A DNA stretch of 64,000 nucleotides, from the NCBI GenBank assembly GCA_913055695.1, contig CAJXKF010000006.1:62001-126000 (forward strand), written 5' to 3'. Under the pieces are notes generated by a model. It ran no database searches. It was not told the origin of the DNA and saw only the letters and a program-made list of their open reading frames with translations. Positions 31,101 to 36,696 of the stretch are shown here, in pieces; position 1 is the stretch's first letter; every line of letters starts with the position of its first letter. The translations under genes were made by a program, and so were the position numbers. The DNA comes from an uncultured Methylophaga sp. GTDB lineage: Bacteria > Pseudomonadota > Gammaproteobacteria > Nitrosococcales > Methylophagaceae.

Positions 31101-34100
31101 CGTTGATGGCGAAAGCTTCAATGTCGGTATTCAATCAACCAGCGGTGGTAACTACGAAGATCTGGATACCACTGATACCGCGACGGTGACTATCAGTGAT
31201 ACTACTGATACCACCACCATCACGTTGAATGATGTGAGCGTAGTGGAAGATGGCACTATCACCTATAGCGCTAGTGTTGATAATGCGCCTCAAGGTAACT
31301 TGACCATTACGCTGACCAATGGCGTGGTGATCACCATTCCTGATGGTGCCACTACGGGTTCTTCTGCGCCGCAGGCAGCTCAGGGTGATGATGTCTACGT
31401 TGATGGCGAAAGCTTCAATGTTGGTATTCAATCAACCAGTGGTGGTAACTACGAACAGCTGGATACCACCGATACAGCGACTGTCACTATCAGTGATACG
31501 ACCGATACCTCGACAATCACATTGAATGATGTGAGCGTAGCGGAAGACGGTACTATCACCTACAGCGCCAGTGTTGATAATGCGCCTCAAGGTAACTTGA
31601 CCATTACGCTCACCAATGGCGTGGTGATCACGATTCCTGACGGTGCCACCACGGGCTCATCTGCGCCGCAGGCAGCCCAGGGTGATGATGTCTACGTTGA
31701 TGGCGAAAGCTTCAATGTCGGTATTCAGTCAACCAGCGGTGGTAACTACGAAAATCTGGATACCACTGATACTGCGACAGTCACGGTCAGCGACACTATT
31801 GATACTGTGACCGCGACACTGACCACTTCAACTACAGAAGTGAATGAAGACGGTGGCGATATCACCTACACCATCACATTGAGTGGTGGCCCTGGCGATA
31901 TTGACCCGGATACAGATCTGGTCTTCAACCTGGCTAATGGTGAGCAGGTGACTATCTCTGCTGGTGATACTTCAGGTTCGTTTACCCGCACCTACACTGA
32001 TGCCGAGATTAATAACCAGGTGTCTATCACCAACAGCATTGTTGGTGTTGCGTCTGGTGGCAGTGAGTACGAAAATCTGCAGACTGCAGGCACGACAACG
32101 GTCGATGTGGATTATGCTCCGGAAATCAGCAACCTGACACCAGCTGCTAATGGTGGAGATGTCACGGTTGATGAGGATGACTTGGCAGAAGGTAGTGATA
32201 CCTCTAAAGAGTCTACTGTCCAAGAAGGCACATTCACCATCAGCAGTGGTGATGCCATTGATGATCTGACCATCGAAGGTAATGCAATCATCACTGACGG
32301 TACATTCAGCGCCACAAGCTTTACTACGGCGCTGGGTAATACGCTGTCTGTGACTGGTTACGATGCCAACACGGGTGAGATTACCTACAGCTATGAACTG
32401 ACTGATAACACGCTGACCCATGGTCCTGCCAATAATGGTGAAAATGGGGTGTTTGAGAGCTTCGATATCAGTCTGAGTGATGTTGATGGTGATGTCGCTA
32501 ATGACACCTTGTCAGTACAAATCACAGACGATGTGCCGATGGCATCTGCAGATAGTGCACAGACTCAAGAGGGTTCAAGCGCCACATTAGGGGCTAACCT
32601 GGTGTTGACGATTGATACCTCTTCCAGTGTCAGTAACAGTGACTTGGCCTCAATGAAGTCATCTTTGCAATCACTGTTTAACAGTGGCTCTGTGCATTCT
32701 GTCTTTATTACTTCTTTCTCATCCGATGGTACTTTCTATAACTCTGGCGTTGATGGGGGCTGGTTCACTAATCTTGCCGATGCCATGACAGTGATTAACG
32801 GATTGAGCAGTGGTGGCTATACCGATTACGATGCTGCGTTGCAAACTGTCACAAGCAACTTCACTGCACCACCTGCAGGCGGTGGCGAGCTGGTGTCGAT
32901 GTTTATCTCTGATGGTGAACCGAACCAGACCAACAGCACGGGCAGCTACGGCATTATTGGTGCTGAGGAAAGTGCTTGGATAGACTTCCTTGAAAACAAT
33001 AACTTCGATAATTCCTTTGCCGTTGGCTATAACGGTCTGGATAGCGGCGATATTGGATTCCTGGAACCGATTGCCTGGAGTGTCGGTGAAGCTGCCAACG
33101 ATAATTCGGGTTCAGGTGACGACAATGTCATTATTCTGAACAATATCGATGATTTGGCTGACGCACTGACCAGCACCGTGACTTCAACACCTAGTCCGGT
33201 TACCGGCAGTGTTCTGGATAATGACGATGCGGGGGCGGATGGTTATGGTACACCAGCCCTGGTTGATGTGACTTATGACGGTACCACCGTTACCTTCACT
33301 GACAGCATCACCTCAGCGACATTTGATACAGACGCCGGTACCGTGGTCATTAACAGTGACGGTAGTTATGCGTTCACCGGCCTTGCTGATACGGATGCAG
33401 AAATCAGTGCAAGTATTGGCTACACCATTCAGGATGCAGATGGTGATCTGTCAAGCAACAACCTGACTGTGACCACACAGGTCGCGGATGAGCTTTACGT
33501 TGGTAGTAATCAACCGAATACTCACCAAACGGCAGGCGGTAATGATGTACTGATTGGTGACCTGGGAGGGCGTGATCAGCAATACAGCCCAGGCAGTAAC
33601 TACAGCATTGCGCTCATTGCGGATGAGTCGGGCAGTATGGAAGGCAGCCGTCTGACATTGCTCAAAGACGCCTTGGAAAGCTTTGTGAATGATCTGGCTG
33701 ACCATGATGGTGTGATCAATATTGGCCTGATTGGCTTTGGCCCGAGTGCAAACCTGGAAATCTCTGTCAGTGATTTGGCGAATAATCCAGATGGCATGGC
33801 AGATTTGCTTGATGAAATTAGCGATCTGTCAGCTGATGGTGGTACTAACTACGAGGATGCATTTAACGAAGCCGTAGATTGGTTCGGTTCGCAACCTTCA
33901 GGTTATGAGTTCATTACTTACTTCATGACCGACGGTGACCCAACACTCTACAACGGTGGCGGTGATGGTAATGATACTGATTATGAGACTCTCCTAGCGG
34001 CAGTAAATGCCTTTGAAGGCTTGAGCAGTATCAGTGAGGTTAATGCGATTGGTATTGGCAACGGTGTTGATACCAACTACCTGAGGTTCTTTGACAACAC

Positions 34101-35346
34101 CAACAACGCTGGGACTGGGTCTGAATCCTTTGGTACGACCACCTCCATTGTGGCCAACTTCTCTGGGTCTAATGATGATCTGGATACCGAGAGTGATTGG
34201 ACATTAAGTGGTGATTCAGATGGCGAGTTTGAAATTGACGACGGCTACATGACCATCCATGATCGTCGTAATGATGGACAAACAGTTCTTACCAGCACGA
34301 TGTTTGCTGTAGCAGTTGATGGCTCCATCTTGCAGTTCGATTATCAAACATCAAGTCTCGGTAGCGGTGATGAGATCACATGGTCTCTGCAGCGTCAGGT
34401 TGGTGGTAACTGGCTTGATGTGGCAGGTGAAGGTGGAGAGCTCCCAGAAGAGACTTCTCGAGACACAATTCAGACATCTCCTTTGGATTCGGGTAACTAC
34501 CGCCTCGTGTACACTATTGAAGCAGATAATAATGGCAACTATGAGCAGCTATACCTTGATGATATTGAGTTGCGAGTACCGGATAACTTTGTCACCGGCC
34601 CAGTCGGCGAACCACAGGTGATTAACTCCGCTGGTGAACTGACTGCCCAACTGCAAACCGGCAACACCACAGAAGGCCCTGCCGACCTGGGTGATGACGT
34701 GCTGCAGGGTGGCGATGGTGATGAAGTGATCTTCGGTGATACCTTGTTCACGGATAACCTGACCTGGACTAATGATGACACTGGTGAGACATTCAGTGCC
34801 GGTCATGGTCTGGGTTACGAGGGTCTGGTGGAATACCTGACCTGGTCAGTGAATGATGGTACGGCACCGGATGATGCACAAATCATGCAGTACATTCGTG
34901 ACAACTACGATGAACTGATTAATCCGAACCCAACACAGGCTGAGATTGATGCTGCCGGTGATGACACGCTGATCGGCGGTGGCGGTAACGACATCCTTAT
35001 CGGTGGCGCCGGTGCCGACATCTTCCAATGGAATGAAGGCGATGACGGTGAAGCAGGTTCTCCGGCTGAAGATATGGTCATTGACTTCAATGCCGGTGAG
35101 GGTGATGTGCTGAATCTTGCCGATCTGCTGGATTCCGATGGCAGCAAGACTATCGATGACACTAACCTGGATAACTATCTGAAAGCGACATTCGATGCAG
35201 GTAGCAACCAGACCAAGATCGATGTCTACACGAACGGCGATGCCAACAGTGGTGGCGAATCAACACAAAGCATCTTCGTTAATGGTAACCAGCAGGATCT
35301 GACTACCCTGTTGAATAACAACAACCTGAACGTCGACCAGAGCTAG
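22150..35346 (+). CDS. Giant LapA-type RTX adhesin with N-terminal retention module (4398 residues)
   Basis: A very long surface adhesin secreted by a type I system. Residues 1-115 form the retention module that plugs the outer-membrane pore, ending in the LapG-type protease site TAAG (111-114). A long body of T1SS-143/VCBS-like repeats (about 220-2820) follows, closing again and again with DADGDSA...DDD patterns. Within it are two related lectin-like segments and a DUF4114-like segment (WEDIIGGDNDFNDV, about 2535). Ig-like repeats with a 99-residue period lie at about 2820-3220. Two von Willebrand A domains carry MIDAS motifs DTSSS (about 3487) and DESGS (about 3825). Calcium-binding RTX repeats (GGGGNDILIGGAGADIF) and a type I secretion signal end the protein. 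GAAGGGG at 22136-22142 sets the start. LapG would release it when c-di-GMP is low. Confidence 0.93.
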   Translation: MATQIGVITAVVGTVTATAEDGSIRTLQAGDRVYANEVISTGPAGAVEIEFADGSVMDLGRNSQAMLDTAVFNPDVTELAETQGESVPDDVAAIQQAILEGEDPTVAGEATAAGAGVEGSGGGHDAVFVDYLNPEVTPEAGFDTIGVNSTFDEIEEEQLIDGVPTAGITEVILDEDDLITDGQIDLSDVSAEFLAYLNSQHGVDAFGFDSPAGVDDERTELGDDTGSPDGHFLGGSLVANFGLNGPSETDPIIFNVTSGSDVTDSTGNPVTSQGYQVKYWVSADGLTVIGYIVDGGLEGGQELSPQLTAQQEVFDGCQGSGDDFPEMAEIIFTAQMTPNADGGSFLLGIFGQFDHAAPDYENGEFVFENNLFLNLGFTITDADGDSATGTLQINVDDDSPIRAGDEEQGLATQTGTVVEDGLSFEDGDLSEGNPNSAVAMTITSDDSDADQSDIESFLGLSAGALEPAVDSNGGAGDAGNGSAAKTTLTVEAGDIISFNWVFNNGESGSEALEYNDFAFVVINGEVIELADSSAGNLASNPFTYEVTADGEITIGFGQMNVGDTGVDSSLSVSDLTLNGNTVNGGFDGSLTGWDTLGTVDSADSLISSDAISGNLNNLVNMGADVPGSFALLQASENEVQQALFQAGIDSLPTLSSKGEAVSYSVQVIGEGDDAISVLTASAGEGEEAREVFTLTIFGNGQWEFDLNDQLDHVAGETAEENFSLITLDENGEPNGSVDSIDFTQLLQIRDFDGDQLIITEDDAGMFTISIKDDIPVVGESTALVDDDALEGGNDGGIADDNGPASFTGSLNASVGSDEPEVFSFAPMDGQTASLGSETVTFSYDSETAVLTATVTGGDRDGTDLFTVTLDTASGEYTVDLLDNVLHESLDGESGDNTENNAFADLTYSITDADGDTVEGILNVNFDDDMPTLEVTPDLAVNFFSESFEGFASNLGGNSFTVVGTGGGTVSGDAGIEWTVNGAGLEIQSGNAGNASASDGDVHAELDTDNNDTLLTQLSTDVELPSADVILSFDYQPRPNHEDDSDMSVSFGDYSFTVNSDAAGNVTVDGLPEGVTAELTAIDGGWTTITLQFSGMDTTTPQTLTFEGLGNANEFGAYLDNINMSALPVLAVDESGLENANPETGAVTTAMASFDFSGYFTSSIGADEEGTSEYSLSLNPELEVLTTGLYAVSSDDTSAEDGDGYGQSAEITLVNNNGVIEGVAEGIEGPLFTISVDANGVVTLEQLQNIWNDDTADTDEAMSMLLEAGTLLLTKSVTDADGDTVSADLDISGVAYRFEDDAPIANEQAEAVTAGVEEDGMSVLTEDNSEGNKQAGDTNADDETDGEAGSLTALFSAGADAPVTISLSENTDSLPSLYSNGNAVSYSVSGNVLTATAGGMTVFTLTVNADGSYEFDLQDQLDHVDDGTDSENSALVTADGSVSGIDFSGILVATDTDGDSVTGVGEGQFVVEIQDDIPVISEDGSATVIHDESALAQPHTFDGDAANDLFTFLQPLGEGGTVELIGVAVNLISGAVQYSGGADGLANVSLTNAAGESFDGQASGLSATQGGQPIYLYSLSAELLANIGTAFGVDLGDQGLVGDNFVLGMTNATFDPADPAGSYDSAEDFLADIAFVVGLLEGEPGSSDDQLALLQLKAIQHEDTESRDDDVSLENFIHITVTDNDGDSVVTQNAIQVTFDDDGPTAFIPTFIVADEDNLPTGVGDDQTGDLAQANLTGTLSHTFGADGAGSIGLQKMHGETADFTSNGEAVTYSWNADTSTLTASTEVTDTPVFTMTVNAQTGVYEFTLLANVDHSNDGFSYGDDENPNFFLSSTDVNFKLTYTVTDGDGDSVDGDVYVTIDDDMPVISQEQATATVDDEGLVDGIEGGPQDDVTQGADENTFEGSLNFSTGADQPGSVDFAAMNGENATVGTETVSFSWNSVTNTLTATGPRGPLFTVEVTDTASGDYTVTLLDNVLHESLDGEAGDNTENNTSVDLEFTVTDNDGDSQTGNLTVDFDDDTPVVTSQQINLLTESFENFAPDLTGNNWTVVGEGGGTIIGNNDIEWTVNGAGIEIQSGNVGGASASDGDVHAELDAHDSNSDGEPTLTVLSTDVDLPTPDATLSFDFQPRPDDVDGSDMAVSLGGQTVNINVDGAGVIDFDSLPAGVSASQSSSAGGWTTITLTFTGLDTSSAQTLSFEGVGSENTLGAYIDNISLDAVASLTVDESALADGNGEAGASTTASFDFSGFFSGELGADGPAGETSESYSLSLNGQDVASGLYTVDNSDTASDDGDGYGQGTEIVLNEVNGEIIGSVGGTEYFTISVNAETGEVTLTQLENVWHADTTNPDDSQGMVLDAELLSLVKTITDADGDSAEATLDLGGVSFNFEDDAPTIAAEQPTQPYLLTVTNEGGDAGYNNTYGFYIKGENGEPVSGEIIWANVKDNTSEEVTVDVTDPANIGFFIIPDGADLNDLSDGDAVTFQKDGEGNWEVLVGGEPLSGQGTNVLFNDPALNPDDTDAVDDNAAAGNQNWEDIIGGDNDFNDVNINVSINQLGAITVDETDIGNGDPSNATATLDLSGSFTPDFGADGEGDVDYSLSVADDAESGLVDTVSGKAVELRVNGDGDVEGYITMDGGDELIVFTASVDDTGEVTLTQLRAVEHDDVTDPDEANSPATLNAGAIALSATITDADGDSASDSLDVGVLFAFEDDGPSVGIQSDAAVDEGETVTGQLVFDAGQDEGGISHIDGVALEFGQDGYSQEIELDHGTLQVKANGEYSYSVDSGSVSQDEVENFNFTVTDGDGDTTQGAVAITIVDAQVSDVLTLNDVTVNEGDGTATITGSVASPVTGSPLVITLDNGATITIPVGDTSADSTPFSVQGDDVYLDGESYTVEVTGTTGGNYSSLDTSDDATVTISDTIDTTTVTLDNVSVAEDGSITYSASVDNAPQGNLTITLTNGVVITIPDGATTGSSAPQAAQGDDVYVDGESFNVGIQSTSGGNYEDLDTTDTATVTISDTTDTTTITLNDVSVVEDGTITYSASVDNAPQGNLTITLTNGVVITIPDGATTGSSAPQAAQGDDVYVDGESFNVGIQSTSGGNYEQLDTTDTATVTISDTTDTSTITLNDVSVAEDGTITYSASVDNAPQGNLTITLTNGVVITIPDGATTGSSAPQAAQGDDVYVDGESFNVGIQSTSGGNYENLDTTDTATVTVSDTIDTVTATLTTSTTEVNEDGGDITYTITLSGGPGDIDPDTDLVFNLANGEQVTISAGDTSGSFTRTYTDAEINNQVSITNSIVGVASGGSEYENLQTAGTTTVDVDYAPEISNLTPAANGGDVTVDEDDLAEGSDTSKESTVQEGTFTISSGDAIDDLTIEGNAIITDGTFSATSFTTALGNTLSVTGYDANTGEITYSYELTDNTLTHGPANNGENGVFESFDISLSDVDGDVANDTLSVQITDDVPMASADSAQTQEGSSATLGANLVLTIDTSSSVSNSDLASMKSSLQSLFNSGSVHSVFITSFSSDGTFYNSGVDGGWFTNLADAMTVINGLSSGGYTDYDAALQTVTSNFTAPPAGGGELVSMFISDGEPNQTNSTGSYGIIGAEESAWIDFLENNNFDNSFAVGYNGLDSGDIGFLEPIAWSVGEAANDNSGSGDDNVIILNNIDDLADALTSTVTSTPSPVTGSVLDNDDAGADGYGTPALVDVTYDGTTVTFTDSITSATFDTDAGTVVINSDGSYAFTGLADTDAEISASIGYTIQDADGDLSSNNLTVTTQVADELYVGSNQPNTHQTAGGNDVLIGDLGGRDQQYSPGSNYSIALIADESGSMEGSRLTLLKDALESFVNDLADHDGVINIGLIGFGPSANLEISVSDLANNPDGMADLLDEISDLSADGGTNYEDAFNEAVDWFGSQPSGYEFITYFMTDGDPTLYNGGGDGNDTDYETLLAAVNAFEGLSSISEVNAIGIGNGVDTNYLRFFDNTNNAGTGSESFGTTTSIVANFSGSNDDLDTESDWTLSGDSDGEFEIDDGYMTIHDRRNDGQTVLTSTMFAVAVDGSILQFDYQTSSLGSGDEITWSLQRQVGGNWLDVAGEGGELPEETSRDTIQTSPLDSGNYRLVYTIEADNNGNYEQLYLDDIELRVPDNFVTGPVGEPQVINSAGELTAQLQTGNTTEGPADLGDDVLQGGDGDEVIFGDTLFTDNLTWTNDDTGETFSAGHGLGYEGLVEYLTWSVNDGTAPDDAQIMQYIRDNYDELINPNPTQAEIDAAGDDTLIGGGGNDILIGGAGADIFQWNEGDDGEAGSPAEDMVIDFNAGEGDVLNLADLLDSDGSKTIDDTNLDNYLKATFDAGSNQTKIDVYTNGDANSGGESTQSIFVNGNQQDLTTLLNNNNLNVDQS
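30613..31800 (+). repeat. Tandem Ig-like repeats, 297-base period
   Basis: Three nearly identical 297-base (99-residue) units lie in register, with the block VSVAEDG at about 30940, 31237 and 31534. They are preceded by one diverged unit from about 30613 and followed by another beyond 31800. Each unit has LTITLTNGVVITIP, QGDDVYVDGESF and GGNYE blocks. The high DNA identity points to recent duplication or gene conversion. Confidence 0.9.
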
Positions 35347-35399
35347 TCACTGGCCGGCCGTTGACAACACATCGTCACCGGCCAGCGTTCTGAAAAACA

Positions 35400-35432
35400 A
35401 AAGGCCCGCGGTAGGCATATCGCGGGCCTTTT
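35400..35432 (+). terminator. Terminator after the giant adhesin
   Basis: AAGGCCCGCG and CGCGGGCCTT form a 10-bp stem around a 10-base loop, and TT follows. A-T pairs at the base of the stem make it usable in both directions. Confidence 0.8.
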
Positions 35433-35466
35433 AGTATGCTGAGTTAGCATAACGATTCGAGAGACG

Positions 35467-36423
35467 ATGAGCCAGATTCAACCCACCCTGTTTGTCGCGA
35501 TTGCCAATTATCGTGACGAGGAAATCACGGCCACCATTAATGATCTGTTACGGCACGGTGCCAGGCCCGAGCTGATTCGGGTGGGCGTGCTGTCTCAGCT
35601 GATGTCGGGTGATGAAACATGTCGTGCACCGGGGCACCCGCAGGTGCAGGAAATCGTGATAGATGCGGCCAACAGCCGGGGCGTGTGCTGGGCCAGAAGT
35701 CATCTGTATCAGACATTGTCCGGCGATGAAGATTTTGTACTGCAGATTGACAGTCATATGCGCTTTGAGCCGGATTGGGATGTTCGGCTTTTTGATATAT
35801 GGCAGCAGTGTGATAACCAGAAAGCGATAATCAGCCACTATCCTCTAGGCTACACACCGCCCGACCAGTTGCCGGAAAAAGCGATCACGCGCTTAAAACC
35901 GGGCCAGTTTAATGCGCACGGCACATTAGTGTATCAGTCAGATACGATTCCATATAAAAACAGACCCGCAAAGCCAATGCTTTCAGCCTTTGTGTCTGCT
36001 AATTTTCTGTTTGCACCGGCATTGGCACTCAAACAGGTACCCTACGATCCATACCTGTATTTCTTCGGTGAAGAAATTACCTTGTCAGTCAGATTGTGGA
36101 CGCACGGTTGGGATTTTTATGCACCCAACGATGTGCTGGCTTATCACAACTACGGTAAACGAACCGGCCGCCCCCGCCATTGGGATGATCACCGGCAGGC
36201 AGCGTTTTTAGAGTCCCAAAGTGTGGACCGCATTCAATATCTACTTGCCGGGACCAAACCGCGTGATCCCCATTCACTCACAGACATAGCTCATTATGGG
36301 TTGGGCCAGAATCGATCACTCACAGACTATGAAGCCATGGCCAAAATCGACTTCAAACAAAGAAAGATTCTGGAAAGTCACTATATTCGTAATGGCCGAC
36401 TTCGACGTATATATAAGGCATAA
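35467..36423 (+). CDS. GlcNAc-type glycosyltransferase (Skp1 GlcNAc-transferase-like) between two adhesins
   Basis: A 318-residue GT-A-fold transferase. The N-terminal strand LFVAIANYRDEE starts a nucleotide-sugar-binding domain. The metal motif is in LQIDSHMRFEPDWD (a DxH form of the usual DxD), and later SANFLFAP and YFFGEEITLSVRLWTHGWDFYAPN match the acceptor and catalytic region. This combination is typical of the Pfam GlcNAc family, whose best-studied member adds GlcNAc to hydroxyproline of Skp1 in Dictyostelium. There is no signal peptide or membrane helix, so it acts in the cytoplasm. The gene sits alone between two type I-secreted adhesins with its own terminator. Glycosylation of the adhesins before export is an attractive inference; a role in another polymer is the alternative. 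Confidence 0.82.
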   Translation: MSQIQPTLFVAIANYRDEEITATINDLLRHGARPELIRVGVLSQLMSGDETCRAPGHPQVQEIVIDAANSRGVCWARSHLYQTLSGDEDFVLQIDSHMRFEPDWDVRLFDIWQQCDNQKAIISHYPLGYTPPDQLPEKAITRLKPGQFNAHGTLVYQSDTIPYKNRPAKPMLSAFVSANFLFAPALALKQVPYDPYLYFFGEEITLSVRLWTHGWDFYAPNDVLAYHNYGKRTGRPRHWDDHRQAAFLESQSVDRIQYLLAGTKPRDPHSLTDIAHYGLGQNRSLTDYEAMAKIDFKQRKILESHYIRNGRLRRIYKA

Positions 36424-36479
36424 ACCGCTCTGCTAAAACTTATAAATTGAGTGCATAATTTGATCGAATAACTCTCAAT

Positions 36480-36502
36480 GCCAGCCTGAAAGCTGGCTTT
36501 TT
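36480..36502 (+). terminator. Terminator after the glycosyltransferase
   Basis: GCCAGC-ctgaaa-GCTGGC followed by TTTTT: a 6-bp GC-rich stem with a T-run. Confidence 0.8.
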
Positions 36503-36586
36503 CTTTTTCCAGACCCCGATAAAAAGCCGCAAACCGGTCTTTTCCATAGTTTTCATACAAAAAATTTTAAAAAAATTCACAAAACT

Positions 36587-36611
36587 GTACCAAAGTACAA
36601 TACCGACCCCC
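36587..36611 (+). promoter_or_regulatory. Element shared with the first adhesin's upstream region, copy 2
   Basis: GTACCA, two bases, GTACAATACC and a C-rich tail, as at 22003-22026. TACAAT at 36596-36601 may be a -10 box. It ends inside the following C5/G5 palindrome. Confidence 0.5.
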
Positions 36612-36624
36612 TATAAATAGGGGG
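36607..36624. promoter_or_regulatory. 18-bp C/G-tipped palindrome upstream of the second adhesin
   Basis: CCCCCTATAAATAGGGGG has perfect 8-bp arms and a 2-base centre. A looser CCCC/GGGG pair follows at 36641-36656. There is no T-run, so an operator is more likely than a terminator. Confidence 0.45.
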
Positions 36625-36682
36625 ATTATTATTAGCAAGACCCCCTCATATTGGGGATGCTGATGATATATGGATGGTTCTT

Positions 36683-36688
36683 GGGAGG
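36683..36688 (+). promoter_or_regulatory. Ribosome binding site that fixes the second adhesin's start
   Basis: GGGAGG lies 8 bases before ATG 36697, 2 bases before ATG 36691 and downstream of ATG 36670. Only 36697 has proper spacing, and it yields an N-terminus matching the first adhesin. Confidence 0.8.
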
Positions 36689-36696
36689 ACATGAAC

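Noticed and set aside
30613-31803. Regular repeats that could be mistaken for a repeat array of CRISPR type
   Set aside because: The period is 297 bases, continuous in frame and without unique spacers; these are protein repeats.
36670-36696. Earlier start codons for the second adhesin (36670 and 36691)
   Set aside because: The Shine-Dalgarno at 36683-36688 lies within or too close to them; 36697 has correct spacing and matches the first adhesin.
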